Shown piece by piece: positions 8,222 through 15,283 of a DNA stretch of 64,000 nt. Location of the stretch: positions 1 to 64,000 of the forward strand of contig CALUJC010000005.1 in assembly GCA_944320865.1 (NCBI GenBank). The letters are read 5' to 3'. The DNA comes from an uncultured Bacteroides sp. (GTDB lineage Bacteria; Bacteroidota; Bacteroidia; Bacteroidales; Bacteroidaceae). Position 1 is the stretch's first letter. Each line of letters begins with the position of its first letter. The notes beneath the pieces were generated by a model. It did no database searches, was not told the origin of the DNA, and worked only from the letters and a program-made list of their open reading frames with translations. A program made the translations under genes and the position numbers.

Positions 8222-8306
8222 AGAATTATGGGGTATCCCTGTGCAAAAAAAAGTTCCTCCAGAATTCTTCATTTTGCGCGGAGCGCGATTCTTCATTCTT
8301 CATTTA
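8204..8306. repeat. Inverted repeat of 7-bp units between convergent genes
   Basis: The left arm carries GAATGAA units (GAGAATGAAGAATGAAGAAT) and the right arm the complementary GATTCTTCATTCTTCATTT, with a short GCGCGGAGCGC hairpin between. The arms encode the last codons and stops of both flanking genes: the ABC fusion ends in NEE-stop and the PqqD-like protein also ends in NEE-stop. Confidence 0.7.
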
Positions 8307-8580
8307 TTGTGATTACCCCCATTTCCTCCAATTGGCGGAGAAGTTGGCGGGTGTCGTCCAAAGCCTCGGGATAGGCCACTTCGTATTCATCGGCCAGGCT
8401 TTGGGCCAGAGCCTCGTCGGTAGTGGTACCGGCCTCTTGCAGCTTCCGGATGAGGAAGGCCGAAGTGTCGTTCAGCATCAGCATCTTGGAGAAGTTGATT
8501 TGTTCGCCGCATCCTATCAGGATGTTTTCACCGGCAATGGTGCGGACGAGGAAGTCGGGGTGGATGGTGGCTGTTGTCAT
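8293..8580 (-). CDS. PqqD-like peptide-chaperone family protein
   Basis: A 95-aa protein matching the PqqD fold: HPDFLVRTIAGENILI at about 7-22, GEQINFSKMLMLNDTSAFLIRKL in the middle (the N/D-x-T/S-A/G-F/Y core of PqqD), a spacer helix, and C-terminal DTRQLLRQLEEMGVI. PqqD-like proteins bind leader peptides and present them to modifying enzymes. The start at 8580 was chosen because upstream codons encode sequence unrelated to PqqD and overlap the preceding gene. It lies seven bases downstream of the Rpn-type gene on the same strand and points at the S26-ABC fusion. No radical-SAM, YcaO or lasso cyclase gene lies within the window. Confidence 0.82.
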   Translation of the reverse strand: MTTATIHPDFLVRTIAGENILIGCGEQINFSKMLMLNDTSAFLIRKLQEAGTTTDEALAQSLADEYEVAYPEALDDTRQLLRQLEEMGVITINEE

Positions 8581-8587
8581 AAGTCTG

Positions 8588-9466
8588 TCACAGTTTTTCA
8601 ATTTCTTCTTGCGATAGGCCTGTAGCCTTGGCAATGAGATCCGTAGGCACACCCAAAGCCTTAAATTTACGTGCGTTACAAAGACGTTCTTCTGCACGCC
8701 CTTCTGCTAATCCTTCTGCATGGCCTTTGATATACCCCTCCAGCTTGGCGGCTTCCAGTACATCATTCTGAATCATAATGGCATTCAGATATTCATCGTA
8801 GGCCCGACGTTCTTTCACATCCATGGCATAATATTGCAGTTTTTCACGGATTTTTCCTAAACCGGGAGCTGTAGTATCGTGACGGATGACTCCATCTTTC
8901 AGGTAACGCATCCATTCTTCTAATGCAGTAACTGGCGTTTCATTAAAATCTCGTACAAATACAATATAATATTTTGAACATATATGCATTGACTCCCCCA
9001 ACATCAAAAGGCATTTTTCTTGGTTTTCACGCAATAATAAATTGTCTTTTTTATGAATTCCTACCCAAGGGATTAACCCTTCATATGAATAATCTTGATG
9101 TTGTCCCAATTGGAAATAAAGTAAATTTATAAAATATACCTTAGCAAAACGCTCCGAATAATTGATACATGTATTCATAGGAGACATTCCAAAACGAAGA
9201 CATTCAAAATAGTGTAACTCGTGCGTAGCCTGTATTTCAATCAATACAACTTCGCCATTTGAATCATAAGCGCTAATAGCTATCCGATTCAAATGATCAC
9301 CTGTCATCAATTGGATATTTATTCCTTCACTAACATTCTGGATAACAAACTTTTCGTTCAGAAACACCGTCAAGAAGCCTTCCAGCACATCGAAATTGGC
9401 CTTTTGCCGCAACAGGCGCTTGATGGCCCAATCAAAGCGGATATATCTGTCTTTCAGTCCGTCCAT
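8588..9466 (-). CDS. Rpn-type PD-(D/E)XK nuclease/putative transposase family protein
   Basis: A 292-aa protein of the PDDEXK_2 family (recombination-promoting nuclease Rpn and relatives). The N-terminus DRYIRFDWAIKRLLRQKANFDVLEGFL is the family opening. The nuclease core has D followed by VVLIEIQATHELHYFECLRF, with E-x-Q in place of E-x-K as is common in this group. The C-terminal part repeats GHAEGLAEGRAEE, a charged helix often found there. The start at 9466 was chosen because the -7 box at 9490-9497 lies downstream of the alternative ATG at 9523. Codons are more AT-rich than in the polysaccharide genes, suggesting acquisition. Function in this host is unknown. Confidence 0.85.
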   Translation of the reverse strand: MDGLKDRYIRFDWAIKRLLRQKANFDVLEGFLTVFLNEKFVIQNVSEGINIQLMTGDHLNRIAISAYDSNGEVVLIEIQATHELHYFECLRFGMSPMNTCINYSERFAKVYFINLLYFQLGQHQDYSYEGLIPWVGIHKKDNLLLRENQEKCLLMLGESMHICSKYYIVFVRDFNETPVTALEEWMRYLKDGVIRHDTTAPGLGKIREKLQYYAMDVKERRAYDEYLNAIMIQNDVLEAAKLEGYIKGHAEGLAEGRAEERLCNARKFKALGVPTDLIAKATGLSQEEIEKL

Positions 9467-9489
9467 ACTTGCATTCTTTTCTTTCTTTG

Positions 9490-9519
9490 CAAAGTTACTC
9501 AAATCCCCGGATATCCAAA
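9490..9519 (-). promoter_or_regulatory. Promoter of Rpn-type gene
   Basis: On the minus strand TTTG (9516-9519) is followed after 18 bases by TAACTTTG (9490-9497), the Bacteroidetes -33/-7 pair. Transcription would start about 9483, 17 bases before the chosen ATG. Confidence 0.6.
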
Positions 9520-9580
9520 ACATTACAACCGGAAATAACTCCTTGAATTACTGCTTACAAAAGTACTGAAAATAATTTTT

Positions 9581-9800
9581 CCAAGGAAATAATCCGGGGA
9601 GAAATGAAAAAATCCAAGGAAATAATCGGGCGGAAATCGAAATTTTCCAGGGAAATAAACCGTTTCAAAGGAACATGGTCATATATGAGGGACTGCACAA
9701 ATCTCAAAATGTTTCTGGAGAAAGAATCTCATAATCCCATTTTTTAGGCCTTGATGCACGAATCTCAAAATTTATTCTTGGAAAAACTGCAGTAATCTCA
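9581..9800. repeat. Direct repeats, period 33, then AATCTCAAAAT copies
   Basis: CCAAGGAAATAATC occurs at 9581 and 9614, with a variant CCAGGGAAATAAAC at 9647, each exactly 33 bp apart. From 9700 a second set AATCTCAAAAT or close variants occurs at 9700, 9725, 9761 and 9794. No coding potential is visible. The block fills the 331-base gap between the Rpn-type and ORF6N genes. Confidence 0.65.
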
Positions 9801-10391
9801 AATTCTGTGGGGATCTTCATTATTCTTGGATTGGATGAATCCTATCGGCCTGCGTGGCTTTTCTGTCATTCGCTTGTGAGCCTGCAATTCTGCCAAGGTC
9901 TGATTGATGAGCTCCAACTGCATACGGGTATCCTCGTTGATGTCGTTCTGGTCGGCAAAGACTTCCTCAACATAGTCTTTCAACTCTTTCACTTCATGCT
10001 GAAGTTCATCGAACTTGTCAGCCGGAGGATTGGCTATCATTTGCCTGATGGCTACGAATGCCCGCATAATTCCTCTGTTTATTTCGATGGCTGTCTTCGA
10101 ATTGAGCACGCTACTAAGCATGGCCACTCCCAATTCGGTGAAAGCAAACGGAAGATATTTGATGTTGTTTCCCCTCCCTTTGTTCAAGGTGCCAATTTGG
10201 CATCTTGAAAGTTCATCGCGGGTTACTTCAAACATGAAATCATCTCCTTCAAACCTCTCTATATTGCGTCTTACGGCTCGTTTGAGTTGTGAGGTTTCAG
10301 TTCCATACATTGCTGCTAAGTCAAAGTCCAGCATCACCCGCTGTCCCCTGATTTCGTATATCTTGCTTTGGATTAGTTCAAGTTTGTTCAT
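9798..10391 (-). CDS. ORF6N-domain (KilA-N-like) DNA-binding protein
   Basis: A 197-aa protein whose first 85 residues form an ORF6N domain: IYEIRGQRVMLDFDLAAMYGTETSQLKRAVRRNIERF, then FMFEVTRDEL and the ELGVAMLSSVLNS segment. ORF6N is found in phage antirepressors and many Bacteroidales accessory regions. The C-terminal part has a heptad-like helix (HEVKELKDYVEEVF) and a basic tail. The start at 10391 is used because the -7 box TACCTTTG at 10434-10441 overlaps the upstream ATG. Stand-alone copies are common in Bacteroides genomes and their role is unknown. No phage structural genes are nearby. Confidence 0.85.
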   Translation of the reverse strand: MNKLELIQSKIYEIRGQRVMLDFDLAAMYGTETSQLKRAVRRNIERFEGDDFMFEVTRDELSRCQIGTLNKGRGNNIKYLPFAFTELGVAMLSSVLNSKTAIEINRGIMRAFVAIRQMIANPPADKFDELQHEVKELKDYVEEVFADQNDINEDTRMQLELINQTLAELQAHKRMTEKPRRPIGFIQSKNNEDPHRI

Positions 10392-10433
10392 GGTTATAGA
10401 AGCGATTTTAACTTTTATATACACTGCGTTCGA

Positions 10434-10441
10434 CAAAGGTA
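10434..10441 (-). promoter_or_regulatory. -7 box of ORF6N gene
   Basis: TACCTTTG on the minus strand matches TAnnTTTG. No clear -33 element is seen. Confidence 0.45.
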
Positions 10442-10654
10442 CGATAAAAAAATGACATATTGCTTTATCTTTCCCTAAAACCCTAAAACCCAGCAGCCGG
10501 GAAACCTTTTCCCCCGCCCGCTTGCTGTGTGTAGAGCGGTGTGGTGGGTAGATTCCCCGGCTGCGCCAGTCGAAAAAGTGATGTAAAGCAGTGTTGGCCT
10601 GCGGGCGTTGGCAGGCGCCCTTGTGGCCTTTATGAAAAGTAAAAAGTTTCTTTT

Positions 10655-11992
10655 TTAGTACACGTCGCAGATTACTTTGGCGTCTTTCAAGGTGAATTCA
10701 CGTACTGTGGCACCGGATGGGCTCTTGGTGGAAACTGTGGAAGTTCCTTCCTGCCAATTATCGCCTCCGGAAGCATCCCATGCGGCTTTGAATTGGTGGA
10801 TGTCCATAAGTAATCCTGCAGTGTAAAAAATGTTATTAACAGGACTTAGGCTAATAGATTCATTAACTTTTGTCTGTAAGGCACCAATATCGCTGTTTAA
10901 CCATTCCTCAGAAGGGTGGTCTGCAGTACCATGAGGGTCATCATTTGAATTCCAATGTTTTATCAATATGTATATATTCAGTTTTTGATCGCTCTCTGCA
11001 ATAGGAGTAAAGAGATTATTCCCTTTGTAGGTAAAATATCCTATTCCATTATGAGTTAAAGATTTATCACCATACTTACGAAGTCTTAGTGGTAAGAATT
11101 CCTGACCTGTAAGCTGGCCTTCTTCAAAAACTTTATTGTCACCACTTGAATAATAACCAGTTTCTGTTCCAGTAGATTTTTGCTCAGCTAAATCATAACT
11201 ATTAGTAAATTGTGCATCTCCGATATAAATTTTAATATACCATTCAGAATAAGGAGAACCCATAATAGTTTTAAAATCATCAGCCCCTAAGTTCGTTACA
11301 TAGGATTCTCCAGTCTCATCATATGGGTCTTCTGTTAGCGTAGACTCATCATAGAAAAAGCCTACTAAGCTAAAGCCAGCACATGCTCTTACTAATACCA
11401 AGTCGTTATTATCCCTTAATGTTGATATAGTAAAATTATTTTTGCTACGATAAATTTCTTGATTTACATTATTTTTCCGGTAAAAGAAATTGTATGTTTG
11501 GCTTGGGTCATTTATCTCCTGCCTTTCATCTATCTGTTCTTTTTCTAATTGCCAATCATTCGTAGACCATGATGAAAAATAGAATGTCTCCTCTTCATTA
11601 ATTTCTTTCATTTCATCTTGTACATAATTTCCGTCGCTATCAATAGGAGTAATTTTCACTATCCCATCGTCGAATTTGCATATGCGATAACGGATGGCTT
11701 TTCCATTAGTCGGACACTCGTCGCATTCATAAACAGGGAACTTTACAGCAAGGTTATCATCCGTCGTTGAATGCAAGTATATATAATCTGGGGTATATTC
11801 GTTATCAAAGTCATCATTGTTTTCTACTACTCCTTTTGTCGCAGCTTTCTGTGCATCAAGCCCCATTTCTATATAATATTCTCCAGGTTCTATCCATTCC
11901 TTAGAGTTATAATCTTTTGTACTATTATCAGTACAAGATGTAACAGCTAAACAAATAATTAAAACAGAAATTAAAGTCAGGTGTCGTTTCAT
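10655..11992 (-). CDS. Lipoprotein of unknown function
   Basis: A 445-aa protein with a lipoprotein signal peptide (LISVLIICLAVTSC, lipid-bearing Cys at about residue 20). It is followed by an acidic, polar mature part, so it is probably exported to the outer membrane or cell surface. I do not recognise a domain. AATKG about 35 residues after the Cys is reminiscent of Bacteroidales fimbrillin-type proteins, but the rest gives no firm match. Two Cys close together (YECDECP, about residue 90) could form a disulfide. The gene is distinctly AT-rich. It follows the 70-aa peptide gene after 40 bases on the same strand, with no terminator between them, so the two are probably one operon. Confidence 0.65.
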   Translation of the reverse strand: MKRHLTLISVLIICLAVTSCTDNSTKDYNSKEWIEPGEYYIEMGLDAQKAATKGVVENNDDFDNEYTPDYIYLHSTTDDNLAVKFPVYECDECPTNGKAIRYRICKFDDGIVKITPIDSDGNYVQDEMKEINEEETFYFSSWSTNDWQLEKEQIDERQEINDPSQTYNFFYRKNNVNQEIYRSKNNFTISTLRDNNDLVLVRACAGFSLVGFFYDESTLTEDPYDETGESYVTNLGADDFKTIMGSPYSEWYIKIYIGDAQFTNSYDLAEQKSTGTETGYYSSGDNKVFEEGQLTGQEFLPLRLRKYGDKSLTHNGIGYFTYKGNNLFTPIAESDQKLNIYILIKHWNSNDDPHGTADHPSEEWLNSDIGALQTKVNESISLSPVNNIFYTAGLLMDIHQFKAAWDASGGDNWQEGTSTVSTKSPSGATVREFTLKDAKVICDVY

Positions 11993-12032
11993 TTTGGTAA
12001 TAATGTTTAAATATTGCGGTATAAACCAATCT

Positions 12033-12245
12033 TTATCTAGATCCTCCTCTTACTCTCTCCCAATCGCCTGTGAAATCTCTTCTATCTTCGGTTATAGATC
12101 CTTTTGAACCATGTTCAATAGTGATACATTTTCTGTAACTCAAGCATACAGGGTTATTGCAAATCGCCTCATTCAGTTCCCACTTCGCCAGCTTCACCGT
12201 AGGTTTAGCGTACTTCTTTTTTGGATTCATTTTATTCGTTGTCAT
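12033..12245 (-). CDS. Small Cys-containing peptide, possible precursor
   Basis: A 70-aa peptide in two parts. The basic N-terminal half holds KKKYAKPTVKLAKWELNEAI. After it come three Cys in ICNNPVCLSYRKC and a polar C-terminus ending in GDWERVRGGSR. It has no signal peptide or membrane segment. The start at 12245 lies 34 bases after the -7 box TACTTTTG (12279-12286), whereas the first ATG at 12281 overlaps that box. The layout resembles leader-core precursor peptides, and small ORFs opening with K-x-Y-x-K-P are frequent in Bacteroidales. The lipoprotein gene follows in the same operon. No function is claimed. Its reality rests on the promoter, start and operon position. Confidence 0.6.
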   Translation of the reverse strand: MTTNKMNPKKKYAKPTVKLAKWELNEAICNNPVCLSYRKCITIEHGSKGSITEDRRDFTGDWERVRGGSR

Positions 12246-12278
12246 ACTTTTCTTAGGTATCTGTGTAATTATTCGGGA

Positions 12279-12286
12279 CAAAAGTA
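12279..12286 (-). promoter_or_regulatory. -7 box of peptide-lipoprotein operon
   Basis: TACTTTTG on the minus strand matches TAnnTTTG. No standard -33 box is evident 19-20 bases upstream, which suggests an activator-dependent promoter. Confidence 0.5.
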
Positions 12287-12376
12287 GTGATTATCGCAAT
12301 TGGGCGGTAGGGGTGAAGCTGTTCAATGAGTGCCAGTTAGTCATAACGTGGTGTCAAAAAGTACGCAGGGCGCGCA

Positions 12377-12558
12377 CGGTGGGGTTGGAACGCCACGACG
12401 GTAGCCTTTCAACCCTACCACGGTGGGTTTTCAACGCTACGTTGGCGGGTTTTCAATCCTGCGGTCGTGGCCTTTCCCGGCCCGTGGCGGCATTGCAGCT
12501 CCCTAACCGGGCAGCGATTTTTCCCTAACTGGGAAAAAAATGCAGCCTGACTGGACAG
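12377..12558 (-). repeat. 22-bp phased direct-repeat array
   Basis: On the + strand variants of GGGTTTTCAA start at 12381, 12403, 12425, 12447 and 12469, each 22 bp apart. A second set, CCTAACCGGG, CCTAACTGGG and CCTGACTGGA, starts at 12502, 12524 and 12546. It is also 22 bp apart and offset by 11 from the first. Read on the minus strand the second set is CCAGTCAGG, CCAGTTAGG, CCGGTTAGG, the same order and orientation relative to the downstream gene as at 3922-3974. It lies upstream of the peptide-lipoprotein operon. No gene is seen in the remainder of this 396-base gap. Confidence 0.65.
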
Positions 12559-12641
12559 TGGGGAGGAGTATTGAGTGATATTTTTTTGAACGGAAGATGA
12601 TGCTTCGCTGATTCAGGTCACATGCACTTAGTGCGCACACT

Positions 12642-13877
12642 TCATTCCATCCGTTTGCACCCATTGAGTTGCAGGAACTCGTTGAGCATGATTTCGTAGT
12701 TGCCGTGCAGCAGGATGTGGTGGTTGCCCAGCGGGTTTTGCAGGAAGTATCGGGCCGGGGTGTTCATGCGCACGCGCACCTGGGTGCGGCACATGTTGAT
12801 GTAGTTGGTGTTTTCGGTGAGCGTTCCGGTGGAGAGATAGTATTCGTCCAGGCATTCGCCTCCGCACTTCACCAGGGTGATGTCTCCCGTGGGCAGGATG
12901 CCTTGAATGCCGATGCTGCTTTCGGTTTCGAAGTGGTTGCGGATGATGAACTGCTCCGTCTGCTTGAGGCCTATGGTGCAATGGGAGAGAACGATTTCGT
13001 TGGTGCGGGCGTTTATCATGGAGGGATTGGCCATGAAGCAGGGTTTGCCCGTCAGTGCCTTGACCACGAGCATGGTGAAGACCGATTGCAGGTCGCCTTC
13101 GCATCCGGCCACGATGCCTTCGTCGTTCAGCAGGGCGAGGGCAAGGCAGCCGGTCACTCCCACGGCCTCCACCAGCCGGAAGCAGCTGAGGGTGATGGCG
13201 TCCAGCCGTTCTTCGCGGATGACGGACTTGAGGGCGTGGTGCAGGCGCATGGCTTTGAGCATGTCTTCGGGCGTGGCTTCGCGGCAGGCCAGGGCTTGCG
13301 AAGCCAGCCGGAGGCAGGCATCGCCTATCTCGTCGTCGGTGGTCCGTGCATAGCGTTCGCTGATGCGCTCCAGGGGGATGTCCACGTATTCGATGCCCCA
13401 ACGGCGCTTGGCCAGCAGGTAGTCGGCATTGCTGGCAATGAGCCAGCCGGAGGGGGTGCCCATCACGCCTATGCGCATGCCTTTCAGGCTTTGTTGCGCG
13501 CGGAAGTTGCTGTGTAGCACAAAGATGCGTTTGACGATTTCGGATAGTTCGCCATGCAGTATTTCGCTTTTCATGCCTCTGCCCCTGAGCCAGGTGGATA
13601 TTTCGAGGGCGGCGGCCAGTGAGTTTTGCATGCCGTCGGCAAGGAGGATGGTGGGGCGGGGCAGTGACTCGAAGTGCTGTATGACCAGCCGTTCCACTCC
13701 TCCGGTGGCTATGAAGACCAGGCTGAAGTCGTTTTCGGTGAGCCGCTCCATGTCGCGGTAGTCAATGAAGTTGACGGTGAAGTATTTCTCCAGTTCGGTC
13801 AGTATGACTTCGTGCGAGCTGCGCACGGTGGTGTGCTTTTGCAGGATGGAAGCGAAGGTAATCAGATTTATAACCAT
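12642..13877 (-). CDS. L-fucose/L-arabinose isomerase-like protein
   Basis: A 411-aa cytoplasmic protein resembling the FucI/AraA superfamily. An N-terminal Rossmann-like half (VINLITFASILQ; LVFIATGGVERLV) leads into a C-terminal half with the superfamily pattern: LDAITLSCFRLVE, GCEGDLQSVFTMLVVKALTGKPCFMANPS, then HCTIG and GDITLVKCGGE. It may interconvert an aldose and a ketose using a divalent metal; the exact sugar cannot be read. It is shorter than FucI (about 590 aa), so it belongs to the uncharacterised short group. It is monocistronic, with only a weak -7 candidate (TATCTTTA) upstream. Confidence 0.7.
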   Translation of the reverse strand: MVINLITFASILQKHTTVRSSHEVILTELEKYFTVNFIDYRDMERLTENDFSLVFIATGGVERLVIQHFESLPRPTILLADGMQNSLAAALEISTWLRGRGMKSEILHGELSEIVKRIFVLHSNFRAQQSLKGMRIGVMGTPSGWLIASNADYLLAKRRWGIEYVDIPLERISERYARTTDDEIGDACLRLASQALACREATPEDMLKAMRLHHALKSVIREERLDAITLSCFRLVEAVGVTGCLALALLNDEGIVAGCEGDLQSVFTMLVVKALTGKPCFMANPSMINARTNEIVLSHCTIGLKQTEQFIIRNHFETESSIGIQGILPTGDITLVKCGGECLDEYYLSTGTLTENTNYINMCRTQVRVRMNTPARYFLQNPLGNHHILLHGNYEIMLNEFLQLNGCKRME

Positions 13878-14033
13878 GTCCTTGTTCTCGTTTTTTCAGG
13901 TTGTTTTAGGGGCTTCACGGGCTTTTGCCGTTTTTGACAGGGTAAAGATAAACTTTTCTTTCCACATTGCATAGCGTTTTTATGATTTTAAAGTTTTTAT
14001 GCCATTAGCATCCCCGCGTTTCAAATAAATGCG

Positions 14034-14041
14034 TACATTTG
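14034..14041 (+). promoter_or_regulatory. -7 box before aminotransferase gene
   Basis: TACATTTG matches TAnnTTTG, 33 bases before the ATG at 14074. No -33 TTG is seen at the usual distance. Confidence 0.45.
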
Positions 14042-14073
14042 CGGCTTAATAAAGTAATTTTATAGATAGACTC

Positions 14074-15273
14074 ATGCCTAAGATATCCATCCGCGGGGAA
14101 GAAATGCCCGCATCGCCCATCCGGAAGTATGCCCCGCTGGCCGAAGCTGCCAAGCAACGCGGGGTGCACGTTTATCACCTCAACATTGGCCAGCCCGACC
14201 TTCCTACGCCGAAGGTGGCGCTCGACGCCATACGCAACATTGACCGCACGGTGCTGGAGTATAGCCCCAGCCAGGGCATACGCAGCTACCGCGAGAAGCT
14301 GGTGGGCTATTATGCGAAGTTCAACATCCGGCTGTCGGCCGACGACATCATCATCACCACCGGAGGCTCGGAGGCGGTGCTTTTCTCCTTCCTGGCCTGC
14401 TTGAACCCGGGCGATGAAATCATCGTGCCCGAGCCTGCCTATGCCAACTACATGGCCTTTGCCATCTCCGCCGGGGCGGTGATACGCACCATTGCCACGA
14501 CCATCGACGAGGGTTTCTCCCTGCCCAAGGTGGAGAAGTTTGAGGAGCTTATCAACGAGCGTACGCGCGCCATCCTCATCTGCAACCCCAACAATCCGAC
14601 GGGTTACCTTTATACGCGCCGCGAGATGAACCAGATACGCGACCTGGTGAAGAAGTATGACCTGTTCCTCTTCTCCGACGAGGTGTACCGCGAGTTCATC
14701 TACACGGGCTCGCCCTACATATCGGCGTGCCACCTGGAGGGCATTGAGCAGAACGTGGTGCTCATCGATTCGGTGTCGAAGCGCTACTCGGAGTGCGGCA
14801 TCCGCATCGGGGCCTTGATTACGAAGAACAAGGAGATTCGCGACGCCGTGATGAAGTTCTGCCAGGCGCGCCTCAGTCCACCGCTCATCGGGCAAATTGC
14901 GGCCGAGGCTTCGCTCGACGCGGGCGAGGAGTACCAGCGCGAGGTGTACGACGAGTATGTGGAGCGCCGCAAGTGCCTTATCGACGGGCTGAACCGCATC
15001 CCCGGCGTGTATTCGCCCATCCCCATGGGAGCATTCTACACGGTGGCCAAGCTTCCCGTGGACGACTCCGACAAGTTCTGCGCCTGGTGCCTCACCGATT
15101 TCCAGTATGAAGGCGAAACGGTGTTCATGGCGCCTGCCTCGGGCTTCTACACCACCCCCGGCGCGGGGCGAAACGAGGTGCGCATCTCCTATGTGCTGAA
15201 CAAGGATGACCTGACCCGTGCGTTGTTCATACTGAGCAAAGCGCTGGAAGCATATCCCGGACGGACGGAGTAA
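14074..15273 (+). CDS. PLP-dependent class I/II aminotransferase
   Basis: A 399-aa aspartate-aminotransferase-type enzyme of normal length. It has NPNNPTG at 171-177, the PLP-anchoring lysine K236 in DSVSKRYSECGIRIG, and the phosphate/carboxylate-binding arginine in the GAGRNEVRISY segment near the C-terminus. The N-terminus HLNIGQPDLPTPKVALDAI is typical of subgroup I-gamma enzymes such as aspartate, aromatic or methionine-related transaminases. Substrate specificity cannot be assigned. It is followed after ten bases by a permease gene, so the two may be co-transcribed although not obviously related in function. Confidence 0.9.
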   Translation: MPKISIRGEEMPASPIRKYAPLAEAAKQRGVHVYHLNIGQPDLPTPKVALDAIRNIDRTVLEYSPSQGIRSYREKLVGYYAKFNIRLSADDIIITTGGSEAVLFSFLACLNPGDEIIVPEPAYANYMAFAISAGAVIRTIATTIDEGFSLPKVEKFEELINERTRAILICNPNNPTGYLYTRREMNQIRDLVKKYDLFLFSDEVYREFIYTGSPYISACHLEGIEQNVVLIDSVSKRYSECGIRIGALITKNKEIRDAVMKFCQARLSPPLIGQIAAEASLDAGEEYQREVYDEYVERRKCLIDGLNRIPGVYSPIPMGAFYTVAKLPVDDSDKFCAWCLTDFQYEGETVFMAPASGFYTTPGAGRNEVRISYVLNKDDLTRALFILSKALEAYPGRTE

Positions 15274-15283
15274 AGACATACGG

